From contig CABYMF010000010.1 in the NCBI GenBank assembly GCA_902519955.1, positions 1 through 43,077 of the forward strand: a DNA stretch of 43,077 nucleotides, written 5' to 3'. This document shows positions 18,812-28,044 of this stretch, piece after piece. A program made the position numbers and the translations under genes. Position 1 is the stretch's first letter, and every line of letters begins with the position of its first letter. The notes under the pieces were generated by a model. The model did not search any database and was not told where the DNA came from. It saw only the letters and a list, made by a program, of their open reading frames with translations. Source of the stretch: an uncultured Bacteroidota bacterium (GTDB taxonomy: Bacteria > Bacteroidota > Bacteroidia > Flavobacteriales > Flavobacteriaceae).

Positions 18812-18819
18812 TATATTTG
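18812..18819 (+). promoter_or_regulatory. Possible -7 box of the folD promoter
   Basis: TATATTTG matches TAnnTTTG exactly, 13 bases before the folD ATG. The expected -33 TTG is not present, so it is supported by one box and its position only. Confidence 0.45.
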
Positions 18820-18832
18820 AAAAAATTATTCT

Positions 18833-19708
18833 ATGAAACTAATTGATGGAAAAAATATATCGGGAAAAGTTTTAGACGAAATTAAATTATCTGTAGATAA
18901 TAGATTGAAGAATAATTTAAAAATTCCTCACTTAGCAGCAATTTTGGTTGGAAATGATGGTGCTAGTAAAACATATGTAAATAGTAAGATTAAAGCATGT
19001 GAAAGAGTAGGTTTTAAATCGTCACTTTTTAAGTTTGATGATTCAATAAGTGAGATTAAGCTTATATCTCAAGTACAAAATATTAATAATAATGATGATA
19101 TTGACGGATTTATCGTTCAATTACCATTACCTCAACATATAGATCAAGAAAAAATTTTAAATGAGATAAGCCCAGATAAAGATGTTGATGGTTTTCATCC
19201 AAATAATTATGGTAAAATGACACTGGGAATAGATACTTTTTTGCCTGCTACACCAGCAGGTATTATTGAGCTAATCGAAAGATCTGAAATACAAACTGAG
19301 GGTAAAAAATGTCTAGTCATTGGAAGAAGTCAAATAGTAGGAAGACCTATCAGTATTCTTCTAAGTCAAAATAAAAGTTTTGGTAATTCAACAGTTACTG
19401 TCGCACATAGTAGATCAAAAGATCTAAGAAAATTATGTCTTGAATCTGATATAATAATTTCTGCTATTGGTATACCTGAATTTATAAAGGGTGACATGAT
19501 AAAAGATGGCTCATCAATTATAGATGTTGGCATAACTAGAGTAAAAGACAGATCATCACCAAAAGGATATAGAATAACTGGTGATGTAGATTTTAAGAGT
19601 GTATCTTCCAAGGTTGGTTATATTACTCCTGTTCCCGGTGGTGTTGGACCAATGACAATCTCGATGCTACTAAAAAATACATTAAAGGCTTGTGAAATAT
19701 CCGATTAG
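18833..19708 (+). CDS. folD: Methylene-THF dehydrogenase / methenyl-THF cyclohydrolase
   Basis: Bifunctional enzyme of one-carbon metabolism: it oxidises 5,10-methylene-THF with NADP and hydrolyses the product to 10-formyl-THF, needed for purines and formyl-Met. The 291-residue product contains the catalytic YxxxK pair (Tyr48, Lys52 in SKTYVNSKIKAC), the IVQLPLPQHI motif, PDKDVDGFHP (114-123), a Rossmann loop GRSQIVGRP (164-172) and the C-terminal PVPGGVGPMT. It stands downstream of blh but has its own likely promoter. It converges on the next gene with a 4-base overlap, the two stops sharing TTAG. Confidence 0.97.
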   Translation: MKLIDGKNISGKVLDEIKLSVDNRLKNNLKIPHLAAILVGNDGASKTYVNSKIKACERVGFKSSLFKFDDSISEIKLISQVQNINNNDDIDGFIVQLPLPQHIDQEKILNEISPDKDVDGFHPNNYGKMTLGIDTFLPATPAGIIELIERSEIQTEGKKCLVIGRSQIVGRPISILLSQNKSFGNSTVTVAHSRSKDLRKLCLESDIIISAIGIPEFIKGDMIKDGSSIIDVGITRVKDRSSPKGYRITGDVDFKSVSSKVGYITPVPGGVGPMTISMLLKNTLKACEISD

Positions 19709-20577
19709 CTTTCAATCTTATTCATTAGACTATAAATCTTTAAAATCAATAAACCAAAAAGTACGCTAGATACTATTAATAATAAATTGGTTAAGCCAGT
19801 CGAAGAGAAAGATAGTCTTATAAGTATTGTACAAATAATAAAGCCAGTATTTCTCATAATTTGACTATATCTTTCAGTATATAAGAAAGATAAAAGAAGT
19901 ATAAAAACATCTGCGATAATTAAGATTGAGAAGAAAGTATTATAGAATACCTCATTCACATAATAAAATGAAATTGCAAAGTTTGAAGTAAGACCTATAG
20001 TATACCAGTCAAATATTCCAATAGCAAATAGAACGAGCATAACTGGAATAAGTATTACACTTATTATTTTTTTTGAATCTATAAATTTGTCAATATTTTT
20101 AATCGCTTTTTTATTTATAATACTTGATTTTACATAATTGAAAAGGTAAATCAAGAAAAATAGCGTTAGTATACAAATTAAATCATAGATAATCTGAAGG
20201 TTGTCAGGATTACTAAACCAATCGCTTGATTCTAGATCTAACTTAGGAATATCATAAAAAATTCTTCTTATAATAATAAGCGAAATAATCTCGAATTGTT
20301 TTAAAATAGATGTTGTAAAAGACCTGGGTAAGAAAAAGATTAATAAGAAAATTTCGTAATATAAAATTATTGAAAATGGTGTATATATTGCAGAAATGGG
20401 GTTAGTAAGGAATAAACTTTCATCACCTATGTTAATTATTGAATAATTATTAAGTAATACAAGTGATAAATGAAAAATAAACCCAATAGTAGCTGACCAA
20501 ATTGTAAAACCTTCAATTTTTTTTCTGTTTTCTTCAGAAAATATGCCATCAAAAATTTTCGATCCAATTTTAATCAT
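19705..20577 (-). CDS. Polytopic membrane protein of unknown function
   Basis: I do not recognise this 290-residue protein. It has six or seven hydrophobic segments at about 22-42, 61-84, 127-150, 170-190, 212-233 and 245-285 (the last long enough for two). Between segments two and three lies an amphipathic stretch with a double Arg (LIIIRRIFYDIPKL, 100-113), and a short Lys-rich loop is at 150-170. No signal peptide, nucleotide-binding or metal motif was seen. It is the last gene of the minus-strand run namZ, VOC gene and this gene, starting two bases after the VOC stop, so co-expression is very likely. Its stop overlaps that of folD by 4 bases. Confidence 0.85.
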   Translation of the reverse strand: MIKIGSKIFDGIFSEENRKKIEGFTIWSATIGFIFHLSLVLLNNYSIINIGDESLFLTNPISAIYTPFSIILYYEIFLLIFFLPRSFTTSILKQFEIISLIIIRRIFYDIPKLDLESSDWFSNPDNLQIIYDLICILTLFFLIYLFNYVKSSIINKKAIKNIDKFIDSKKIISVILIPVMLVLFAIGIFDWYTIGLTSNFAISFYYVNEVFYNTFFSILIIADVFILLLSFLYTERYSQIMRNTGFIICTILIRLSFSSTGLTNLLLIVSSVLFGLLILKIYSLMNKIES

Positions 20578-20579
20578 AT

Positions 20580-21008
20580 TTAAATTTTAGTTGAGAATAA
20601 CATATTAATATCCTTAAATGATTTAAATTCAAGAGCATTTCCTGAATTATCATAAAAAAACATTGTCTTTTGTTCACCTGGTAGCCCCTCAAATCTGATA
20701 TATGGTTCTATTACAAAATGAATATTATTTGTATTTAACATATTTGCAAATTTATCAAAGTCATCCCAAGGGATAACAACTCCAAAATGGGGAATTGGAA
20801 TAGATTTTCCATCTACCTCATTATGATGAGCTTTCCCCTCATGATTTGGATCAACATGAATAACTAGCTGATGTCCAAAAAAATCATAATCTGCCCACTC
20901 ATCAGATTCTCTGCCTAATTTACACTTGAGTACATTTTCATAAAAGTCTTTTGATTCTGATAAATTCTTTACTGGAATAGCAAGATGAAATGGGGATAAT
21001 TTTGTCAT
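20580..21008 (-). CDS. VOC-fold (glyoxalase/dioxygenase superfamily) protein
   Basis: A 142-residue protein of the vicinal-oxygen-chelate superfamily, with two beta-alpha-beta-beta-beta modules. Likely metal ligands are His8 (SPFHLAIPVKNL), His74 (PIPHFGVVIPWDDF) and Glu127 (SGNALEFKSF). Reactions in this superfamily include glyoxalase, epimerase and ring-cleaving dioxygenase, and the exact one cannot be told. I chose the ATG at 21008: the frame is open upstream to 21095 but that part overlaps namZ and is unlike the family. It starts 7 bases after the namZ stop and ends 2 bases before the membrane-protein gene. Confidence 0.88.
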   Translation of the reverse strand: MTKLSPFHLAIPVKNLSESKDFYENVLKCKLGRESDEWADYDFFGHQLVIHVDPNHEGKAHHNEVDGKSIPIPHFGVVIPWDDFDKFANMLNTNNIHFVIEPYIRFEGLPGEQKTMFFYDNSGNALEFKSFKDINMLFSTKI

Positions 21009-21015
21009 AATTAAT

Positions 21016-22191
21016 TCAATATAATAAATATTTCTTTCTAATTTTTTTAAACTTTTCAAGACCATCATTCCAAGACTCTCTAATTTCAGATTCACTTAGG
21101 CCATTGATTATTTGTTCTTTTAAATTAGAAGTTCCGGATAATTTATTAAAATCACTTCTAAAAAAATTATTTTTATCACTAATCTGATCATAAGATTTAA
21201 TTAACCATTTGAGTTCAATTATTTTATTGGTTTCATATTCCCTTAGATCTTCACCAAAAGATAATTTTCCGTTTAATTTTGGATATTGACTTCCAAAGTT
21301 TGGCAAAGGAGTAAAGCTAAAACCACTTTTAAAGTCAGGATGACCATAAATTTGAAATTGAATTTTAGTTCCTCTCCCAACACTTACTTCAGTCTTTTCA
21401 AGAAAAGCCAAACTTGGATAAAGATATATTGATTGAAGGTTAGGTAGGTTCGGGGAAGGTCTTACAGGGGGATCATATCTCATATTATGAGTATAATTTT
21501 CTATCTTAATTACCTCTAAGTCAGCTCTCAATTTATCACCTAACCATCCTTCTTCATTTATCATTTTTCCATATTCACCTATTGTCATTCCATAAACTAT
21601 AGGAACTGGGTGTAATCCAATAAAACTTGAATTTTCCTTTTCCAAAACAGGCCCATCAATGTAGAATGAATTTGGATTGGGTCTATCTAAAATTATTATT
21701 TTTTTGTTTGATCTAGAGGCAGCTTCCATTGCATAGTGGAGAGTCGATAAATAAGTGTAAAATCTTACCCCAACATCTTGAATATCAAAAATTATTATAT
21801 CAATCCCTTCTAAATCATCATCACTAATTTTTCTTTTCTTTCCATATAAAGAAATTACCTCAATAGATTTATATAACCCATCTTCAATCTTTTCCCCATC
21901 ATCTTTATCTCCAAGAAATCCATGTTCCGGACTAAATATTTTTTCTATTTCAATATTTCTCTTTAAAAGAGTATCTATTAGGTGGACTGACAGTTCCCCG
22001 TTTCTGACAATACTTGTGTTATTGGCAATTACAGCTATTTTTTTATTAACTAGTTTATTGATATAATTATTTAGTCTCTCAGAACCAGGAATAATTTCTT
22101 GAGACTGTACTGAGGGAATAATTAGAGAAACCAGAATAAATAAAAGTGTATTTTTGATTAAAATATCTAGCTTGAACTTGCCTTTTTTCAT
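21016..22191 (-). CDS. namZ: Exo-beta-N-acetylmuramidase NamZ (DUF1343, GH171)
   Basis: NamZ releases terminal N-acetylmuramic acid from peptidoglycan fragments, for cell-wall recycling or scavenging. The 391-residue protein has an N-terminal signal segment (hydrophobic 10-29, cleavage probably after VQS-Q near 30), so it is exported. Family motifs are SPEHGF (87-92), FDIQDVGVRFYTY (135-147), LDRPNPN (168-174) and SVGRGTKIQFQIYG near 270. It heads a three-gene operon. Its 5' end overlaps that of the divergent permease gene by about 20 bases, so both promoters must lie within coding sequence of the opposite gene. The call is firm for the family; the precise activity is inherited from studied members. 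Confidence 0.93.
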   Translation of the reverse strand: MKKGKFKLDILIKNTLLFILVSLIIPSVQSQEIIPGSERLNNYINKLVNKKIAVIANNTSIVRNGELSVHLIDTLLKRNIEIEKIFSPEHGFLGDKDDGEKIEDGLYKSIEVISLYGKKRKISDDDLEGIDIIIFDIQDVGVRFYTYLSTLHYAMEAASRSNKKIIILDRPNPNSFYIDGPVLEKENSSFIGLHPVPIVYGMTIGEYGKMINEEGWLGDKLRADLEVIKIENYTHNMRYDPPVRPSPNLPNLQSIYLYPSLAFLEKTEVSVGRGTKIQFQIYGHPDFKSGFSFTPLPNFGSQYPKLNGKLSFGEDLREYETNKIIELKWLIKSYDQISDKNNFFRSDFNKLSGTSNLKEQIINGLSESEIRESWNDGLEKFKKIRKKYLLY

Positions 22192-23407
22192 ATATAAAAA
22201 GTTAAACTCTAATAATGATAAAAGTAATATATCATCTCGGATTATAAAAATTGCAATAATTTCTGTTTTCCTAGGAGTATTTATTTCTTTATGTTCAATA
22301 TCAATTGGAAAAGGTCTTCAAACTTCAATAAAAGACAAGCTTTATAGTTTAAATCCTGACTTAGTTGTATCAACTTACGAGAATAACCTTAGAGGTGTTG
22401 CATCAGAGAAAATAAATAATCTTGAAAAAGTTGATCTTCAAATAAGGGAACTTTTTCCAGATTTAAATATTGAATATATAATTGAAAAGCCTACATTAAT
22501 TTCAAATAATAATTCCTTTGAATCAATGATATTTAAAGGGGTAAGTGAAGAATACGATATTCAAAAATTAAATAAATTTATTTATAACTCAATGATATCA
22601 GATAAGTTATCTAGTAATGAACTAATGATTTCAAAACTTACAGCAGATAAATTTGGTATTGAGGAAGGGGATGACATAACTCTTTATTTTCAGATTAACA
22701 ATATTCAAAGGATTCCCAATGTGAGATCATATACAATCAAATATATTTTTGATACTGATTTTACGGACTTTGATAATAATTATATTATTGGAAATGCCAA
22801 GTCTCTTCAAAGTATTTTCAAGTGGGGATTTAATGATTATTCAATAATTGAAATATCCACTAGAAATAATTCTAAAATTATGGACATTGAGAGTTCAATC
22901 TCAGAATTAGAATCAATAGAGCGCAATAACCTCTCAGTTAAATCAATAGAATCTAAATACGAGAATATATTTAGTTGGATTTCAATTTTTGATTTCAATA
23001 TTTTAGTAATAACCCTTCTAATGGTAGTTGTTGCTATTATAAGTGTAATTATCTCAATTTTTACATTAATATTTGAGAGAGTTAAAGTTATTGGGATAAT
23101 GACTTCACTTGGTGCTAATGAGGCCACATTAAGGAAGGTTTTTATTTATCAAGGAGTTAATATTATTTTAAAAGGGATGATACCGGCTAATATATCCTTC
23201 TTAATAATAGCGATAATTCAAAATAAACTTGATGTAATTAAGCTAAACCCAGACGATTATTATATTGACTCACTCCCTTTTGTTATCGATCCTACATATA
23301 TATTTTTATTAAATTTTATATTTATTTTAATAACTACATTAGTTTTGTCATTTACCTTTGTCTCAATAACAAAATTCTCGCCTATACTAAATATAAACTC
23401 TCAATGA
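22172..23407 (+). CDS. LolC/LolE-type ABC permease (FtsX family)
   Basis: An integral membrane permease resembling LolE, which with LolD extracts lipoproteins from the inner membrane. One N-terminal TM helix (about 24-46) is followed by a large periplasmic domain, then three TM segments at about 274-303, 325-345 and 372-400, the last part including the FtsX-like sequence ERVKVIGIMTSLGANEATLRKVF. There is no ATG near the 5' end. I favour TTG at 22172, giving 411 residues beginning NLPFFIYKK, which resembles the start of flavobacterial homologues; TTG at 22154 is also possible. It overlaps the cysteine-synthase-like gene by 4 bases. No LolD ATPase is adjacent. Confidence 0.88.
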   Translation: MNLPFFIYKKLNSNNDKSNISSRIIKIAIISVFLGVFISLCSISIGKGLQTSIKDKLYSLNPDLVVSTYENNLRGVASEKINNLEKVDLQIRELFPDLNIEYIIEKPTLISNNNSFESMIFKGVSEEYDIQKLNKFIYNSMISDKLSSNELMISKLTADKFGIEEGDDITLYFQINNIQRIPNVRSYTIKYIFDTDFTDFDNNYIIGNAKSLQSIFKWGFNDYSIIEISTRNNSKIMDIESSISELESIERNNLSVKSIESKYENIFSWISIFDFNILVITLLMVVVAIISVIISIFTLIFERVKVIGIMTSLGANEATLRKVFIYQGVNIILKGMIPANISFLIIAIIQNKLDVIKLNPDDYYIDSLPFVIDPTYIFLLNFIFILITTLVLSFTFVSITKFSPILNINSQ

Positions 23408-24381
23408 AATATTTTAATAATATCTTAGAGACCATCGGTAATACTCCACTAATCAAATTAAATTCAATTACTCAGTCTATTAAATCAGATGTTTTTGTTA
23501 AAGTTGAAAGCTTTAACCCTGGCAACTCAGTAAAAGATAGAATGGCAATTAAAATGATTGAAGATGCTGAAAAAGAAGGAAAATTAAAACCAGGAGGTAC
23601 AATTGTTGAAGGAACTTCAGGAAATACAGGAATGGGGCTTGCTCTTGCCGCAATTGTAAAAGGTTACAAATTAATATGTGTTTCAAATGATAAGCAATCA
23701 AAAGAAAAATTTGATGTGCTTAAAGCAATGGGAGCTAAGGTTGTAGTTTGTCCAACTGATGTTGAGGCGAGTGATCCAAAATCATACTACTCAGTTTCTA
23801 AAAGGATTTCTGAGGAGACTAAAAACTCATGGTATGTTAATCAATATGATAATCCCTCAAATACTATTGCACATTATGAATCAACTGGTCCTGAAATTTG
23901 GGAGCAAACAAATGGTAGAATTGATCATTTTGTTGTTGGAGTTGGAACTGGGGGAACCATATCTGGAGTTGGAAAATTTTTAAAAGAAAAAAAATCCAGT
24001 GTAAAAATTTGGGGAATTGATACTTATGGATCTGTTTTCAAGAAATATCATGAAACTGGAGTGTTTGATGAAAAAGAAATTTATCCATACTCAACTGAGG
24101 GTATTGGAGAAGATATTCTGCCTGAAAATGTCAACTTTAGTGTAATTGATCATTTTGAAAAAGTAACTGATAAAGATGCAGCTATTTATACAAGAAAATT
24201 AGCTAAAGAGGAAGGAATTTTTGCTGGTAATTCTTGTGGAGCAGCAATAGCTGGTTTATTACAGTTAAAAGAAAATTTTAAAAAAAATGAAGTTGTTGTT
24301 GCTCTACTTCATGACTCTGGTAGTAGGTATATAGGAAAAATCTATAATGATGACTGGATGAAAGACAAAGGATTTATTTAA
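23404..24381 (+). CDS. PLP-dependent cysteine synthase / cystathionine beta-synthase-like enzyme
   Basis: A fold-type II PLP enzyme that makes cysteine from O-acetylserine and sulfide, or cystathionine from serine and homocysteine. The 325-residue product has the PLP Lys44 in PGNSVKDRMA, the substrate loop TSGNTG (71-76), the phosphate loop GTGGT (181-185) and FAGNSCGAAIAG near 275. The ending GSRYIGKIYNDDWMKDKG resembles the catalytic core of cystathionine beta-synthase; no CBS regulatory domains follow. Its ATG overlaps the permease stop by 4 bases (ATGA), indicating translational coupling. I cannot choose between the two activities. Confidence 0.92.
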   Translation: MKYFNNILETIGNTPLIKLNSITQSIKSDVFVKVESFNPGNSVKDRMAIKMIEDAEKEGKLKPGGTIVEGTSGNTGMGLALAAIVKGYKLICVSNDKQSKEKFDVLKAMGAKVVVCPTDVEASDPKSYYSVSKRISEETKNSWYVNQYDNPSNTIAHYESTGPEIWEQTNGRIDHFVVGVGTGGTISGVGKFLKEKKSSVKIWGIDTYGSVFKKYHETGVFDEKEIYPYSTEGIGEDILPENVNFSVIDHFEKVTDKDAAIYTRKLAKEEGIFAGNSCGAAIAGLLQLKENFKKNEVVVALLHDSGSRYIGKIYNDDWMKDKGFI

Positions 24382-24403
24382 ATTGAGTATTTAAAGACTT
24401 GTT

Positions 24404-26089
24404 ATGAAAAAATTATTTTTTGCATTAGTTATATTTTCTTCATTTAATTTAATTAGCCAAGATAGGATTACAGGTGAAATGTTCTCAACAAGATCAGAGG
24501 TTATCTCCCAGAATGGTATGGTTGCTACCAGTCACCCTCTTGCAAGTCAAATTGGAGTAGATATTTTGCAAAATGGAGGAAATGCTATAGATGCTGCTAT
24601 TGCAGCAAATGCTGCTTTAGGCTTAATGGAACCAACAGGAAATGGTATTGGTGGTGATTTATTTGCAATTGTTTGGATAGAAAATGAGAAAAAATTATAT
24701 GGTTTAAACGCGAGTGGAAGATCTCCTGAAGATCTTTCTCTCGAATATTTTAAAGAAAATGATTTTAAAAGTATACCAGCATATGGTCCACTTCCAGTCA
24801 GTGTTCCTGGTTGCGTTGATGGCTGGTTTGAGCTTCATGAAAAATTTGGAAAAATTAAAATGAAAGATATTCTTAGCCCCACTATTAAATATGCTGAGGA
24901 TGGTTTTCCAGTTTCTGAATTAGTATCATATTATATGAAAAATGCTTCAAATAATTTTAAAGAATATCCAAATTTTAAAGAAACTTATTATATAAATGAA
25001 TCAACTCCAAAAAAGGGTCAAATATTCAAAAATCCAGATCTTGCAAATACATTAAGAGTAATTGCAAAAAAAGGAAAAAAAGGTTTTTATGAAGGTGAAG
25101 TTGCAAACTCAATCGCAAATTTTATTAAAGATCAAGGAGGCTTTCTTTCTCATGATGATCTTAAAAATCATAAATCTGAATGGATAGATCCTGTATCGAC
25201 CAATTATCGTGGATATGATGTTTGGGAGCTACCACCAAATGGTCAGGGTATTGCAGCTCTTCAAATATTAAATTTATTGGAAGCTTATGATATTAAATCT
25301 ATGGGCTTTGGTTCTGCTGAGTATATACATCACTTTGTTGAAGCAAAAAAAATTGCCTTCGCTGACAGAGCAAAATATTATGCAGATATGGATTTTAATA
25401 AAATCCCAGTTGAGTATCTTATCTCAAAAGAGTATGCTGATATAAGAAGAAAAGAGATAAGTTCAGAGAATGCTGCAAAAAGTGCTCTTCCTGGATATAT
25501 AGAAAATGGGGATACTATATATCTGACTACAGCTGATAGTGATGGAAATATGGTTTCTTTAATTCAAAGTAATTACAGGGGGATGGGCTCTGGAATGGTT
25601 CCTACAGGGCTAGGGTTTATGCTCCAAGATAGGGGAGAGCTTTTCTCCTTAGATCAAAATCATTTCAATGTATATGCTCCTAAAAAAAGACCTTTTCATA
25701 CAATTATACCTGCATTTATTACTAAAGATGGAAAACCATTTGTAAGTTTTGGTTTGATGGGAGGAGCTATGCAGCCTCAAGGTCATGCGCAAATAGTAAT
25801 AAATATTGTTGACTTTGACATGAATCTTCAGGAAGCTGGTGATGCTCCTAGAATAAGGCATCAATCTGACCAGCAACCAACAGGTGGAAATATGACTGAT
25901 GGAGGTGAATTAGCTTTAGAGAGTGGATTTGATTATAAACAAGTTCGTGAATTGATGAAAAAAGGTCATAAAATTATATATGATCTAGGTTCATTTGGAG
26001 GGTACCAAGCCATTATGATTGATTATATAAATAAAGTTTATTATGGAGCCTCAGAGTCACGTAAAGATGGAAATGCAATTGGATATTAG
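24404..26089 (+). CDS. Exported gamma-glutamyltransferase-family hydrolase (YwrD-like)
   Basis: An Ntn-hydrolase of the gamma-glutamyltransferase family, which cleaves gamma-glutamyl bonds such as in glutathione in the periplasm. The 561-residue precursor starts with a signal peptide (MKKLFFALVIFSSFNLIS, cut near residue 19). The large chain has GGNAIDAAIAANAALGLMEP and GIGGDLFAIVW; self-cleavage would free Thr371 in GDTIYLTTADSDGN as the nucleophile. The small chain carries QSNYRGMGSGMVP, KRPFHTIIPAF and GLMGGAMQPQGH. These sequences resemble the Bacillus YwrD branch more than E. coli Ggt. It follows the cysteine-synthase-like gene by 22 bases, which would suit use of released cysteine. Confidence 0.93.
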   Translation: MKKLFFALVIFSSFNLISQDRITGEMFSTRSEVISQNGMVATSHPLASQIGVDILQNGGNAIDAAIAANAALGLMEPTGNGIGGDLFAIVWIENEKKLYGLNASGRSPEDLSLEYFKENDFKSIPAYGPLPVSVPGCVDGWFELHEKFGKIKMKDILSPTIKYAEDGFPVSELVSYYMKNASNNFKEYPNFKETYYINESTPKKGQIFKNPDLANTLRVIAKKGKKGFYEGEVANSIANFIKDQGGFLSHDDLKNHKSEWIDPVSTNYRGYDVWELPPNGQGIAALQILNLLEAYDIKSMGFGSAEYIHHFVEAKKIAFADRAKYYADMDFNKIPVEYLISKEYADIRRKEISSENAAKSALPGYIENGDTIYLTTADSDGNMVSLIQSNYRGMGSGMVPTGLGFMLQDRGELFSLDQNHFNVYAPKKRPFHTIIPAFITKDGKPFVSFGLMGGAMQPQGHAQIVINIVDFDMNLQEAGDAPRIRHQSDQQPTGGNMTDGGELALESGFDYKQVRELMKKGHKIIYDLGSFGGYQAIMIDYINKVYYGASESRKDGNAIGY

Positions 26090-26094
26090 AATTT

Positions 26095-27885
26095 TTAAAA
26101 ACAGTATTTATTTTCTGAAATAATTTTATCAGCAATCTTGGTTTTCAATTCAAATACATTAGGATTTTTTCTATACTTAAGCCTGTTTGTAATAGAGCTG
26201 AGTATCTTATCCTGACTTTCTGTATCAACAATACTATTAACAACATCAGTAGACTTCTTTAAAACTATTTGACATGCCTCATATATGTACAATTTAGTCA
26301 TGTTTATTTGATCATATTGATCTTCATGTGAAGTTCTATTAATATTTTTAATTGTCCTTTTTAGAGTCGATTCCGACAAATAGGCTTCAATAGCAAGATC
26401 AGATAAGCTTAAGAGTACTTGTTGATTTTTATCAATCTCAGGACCATATTTTTCAAAAGCCTTTCCTAGAAGTAAAAGAAATATTTTCTTGATATTTTCA
26501 ACTAAAATAATCTCATCCTCAAAGTCGTCACATTTTTCATCTATCGATAGAGGTTCTTTGTTTAGAATATTTTGATATGGAGTCATAATATCAAGATTCC
26601 CTTTCATGGCTTTTTTTAACAACATGCCTATAATGAGCATTCTATTTATTTCATTCGTTCCCTCGTATATTCGTCCAATTCTAGCATCTCTCCATGCACT
26701 TTCTATTGGTGCATCTGCAGAGAACCCCATTCCACCAAAGATTTGAATACCTTCATCAGCACATATTTGCATATCTTCTGAAATTGCAACTTTTAAAATT
26801 GAGCATTCTAGAGCAAATTCCTCAACTCCTTTTAATTCAGATTCTTGTTTGCTAAGTCCTGTTGATTCATATTCGTCAATCTTAGATTGAACATCATTTG
26901 CAGCTCTATAACATGCCGATTCACCAGCATAACATGAAGTTGCCATTGAGGCTAATTTTTCTTTTATTGCTCCAAAATTAGAGATCGGTTGTTTAAATTG
27001 TATTCTATTATTAGCATAATCGGTAGAAATTGAAATTGATCTTCTTTGTCCATCAAGATTACCCGCCCCAAGTTTTATCCTTCCAACATTAAGTGCATTC
27101 ATTGCAATTTTAAATCCTCCATTTCTTTCACCTAAAAGATTTTCTACGGGAACTTTTGTCTCTGTGAAAAATACTTGTCTAGTGGATGAGGAGTGAATAC
27201 CGAGTTTTTTTTCTTCATCACCTAATTCAATTCCATTTTTAGGATCATTTGGTACAATAAATGCAGTAATATTTTTGTCATCTTCAATCCTAGCAAATAC
27301 AATAAAAATATCAGCAAACCCAGCATTGGAAATCCACATTTTTTGACCTGAAATATTGTAATGTGATCCGTCATCACTTAACACAGCTTTTGTTTTTCCT
27401 GAGTTTGCATCAGATCCTGCAGTTGGTTCAGTTAAACAATATGAGCCAAACCATTCTCCCGAAGCAAGTTTAGGTAAATACTTCTGCTTCTGATCTTCAT
27501 TACCAAATAAATAAATAGGCAATATAGCAATACCGGTATGAGCGCCATATGCTGTAGCGACAGAACCTGAAGTTCCAGACACATAGTCAACTGCTAACAT
27601 TGTTGATGTAAAATCCATTCCCATGCCGCCATATTTCTCTTCAAGGGAAACACCAAGCAGTCCTAATTCCCCAATTTTCTTCATTGCCTGTAAAGTGAGA
27701 TCATAATTTTTTTCTTCATATTTCATCTTATCAGGCCATATTTCTCTGTCCATAAAATCAATTATGGTTTCCTTCATCATCAATTGCTCCTGCGAAAAAT
27801 CTTCAGGTGTAAAAATTTCATTTGATAGAGATTCCTTAAGAAGAAATTCTCCTCCTTTAAGTTTAGTTTTATTCTTTGTTGACAT
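26095..27885 (-). CDS. Acyl-CoA dehydrogenase, VLCAD/ACAD9-like long form
   Basis: A flavoenzyme that introduces the trans-2 double bond in acyl-CoA during beta-oxidation. The 596-residue protein has an N-terminal extension (KLKGGEFLLKES, 8-19), the acyl-CoA dehydrogenase core (LGVSLEEKYGGMGMD; CLTEPTAGSDANSG at 150-163; WISNAGFADIF) and catalytic Glu408 in RIYEGTNEINRM. A further C-terminal helical domain of about 170 residues is like that of VLCAD and ACAD9. The thiolase and hydroxyacyl-CoA dehydrogenase genes that often accompany it are not adjacent. A good candidate promoter lies upstream in the 159-base spacer. It converges on the gamma-glutamyltransferase gene with only five bases between stops. 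Confidence 0.95.
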   Translation of the reverse strand: MSTKNKTKLKGGEFLLKESLSNEIFTPEDFSQEQLMMKETIIDFMDREIWPDKMKYEEKNYDLTLQAMKKIGELGLLGVSLEEKYGGMGMDFTSTMLAVDYVSGTSGSVATAYGAHTGIAILPIYLFGNEDQKQKYLPKLASGEWFGSYCLTEPTAGSDANSGKTKAVLSDDGSHYNISGQKMWISNAGFADIFIVFARIEDDKNITAFIVPNDPKNGIELGDEEKKLGIHSSSTRQVFFTETKVPVENLLGERNGGFKIAMNALNVGRIKLGAGNLDGQRRSISISTDYANNRIQFKQPISNFGAIKEKLASMATSCYAGESACYRAANDVQSKIDEYESTGLSKQESELKGVEEFALECSILKVAISEDMQICADEGIQIFGGMGFSADAPIESAWRDARIGRIYEGTNEINRMLIIGMLLKKAMKGNLDIMTPYQNILNKEPLSIDEKCDDFEDEIILVENIKKIFLLLLGKAFEKYGPEIDKNQQVLLSLSDLAIEAYLSESTLKRTIKNINRTSHEDQYDQINMTKLYIYEACQIVLKKSTDVVNSIVDTESQDKILSSITNRLKYRKNPNVFELKTKIADKIISENKYCF

Positions 27886-27966
27886 ATTTTTATTTTAAAA
27901 AAATAAATTTCGTTTTTTTAATAATTAGACTTTTTAAATACCTGAAATATTTACAATACTCAAATC

Positions 27967-27997
27967 CAAATTTATTTAACAAATAAATGATTAACAA
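27967..27997 (-). promoter_or_regulatory. Candidate Bacteroidetes-type promoter of the acyl-CoA dehydrogenase gene
   Basis: On the minus strand, TAAATTTG (27974 down to 27967) fits the -7 box TAnnTTTG exactly, and TTG (27997 down to 27995) lies 20 bases upstream, at the proper -33 spacing. It is about 80 bases before the start codon. This is the best two-box match I found in the window. The rest of the 27886-28044 spacer is plain AT-rich DNA. Confidence 0.55.
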
Positions 27998-28044
27998 TTA
28001 TTTATAAATTAAATTTCACTAATTTCAGTTATCTAAAATTTAAT

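Noticed and set aside
21009-21095. Longer N-terminus for the VOC gene
   Set aside because: The extension overlaps the coding end of namZ and has no VOC similarity; SPFHLAIPV follows the ATG at 21008.
27886-28044. Longest intergenic stretch, checked for tRNA, riboswitch or small RNA
   Set aside because: Only a candidate promoter for the acyl-CoA dehydrogenase was found; no stable stem or cloverleaf could be seen in the AT-rich sequence.
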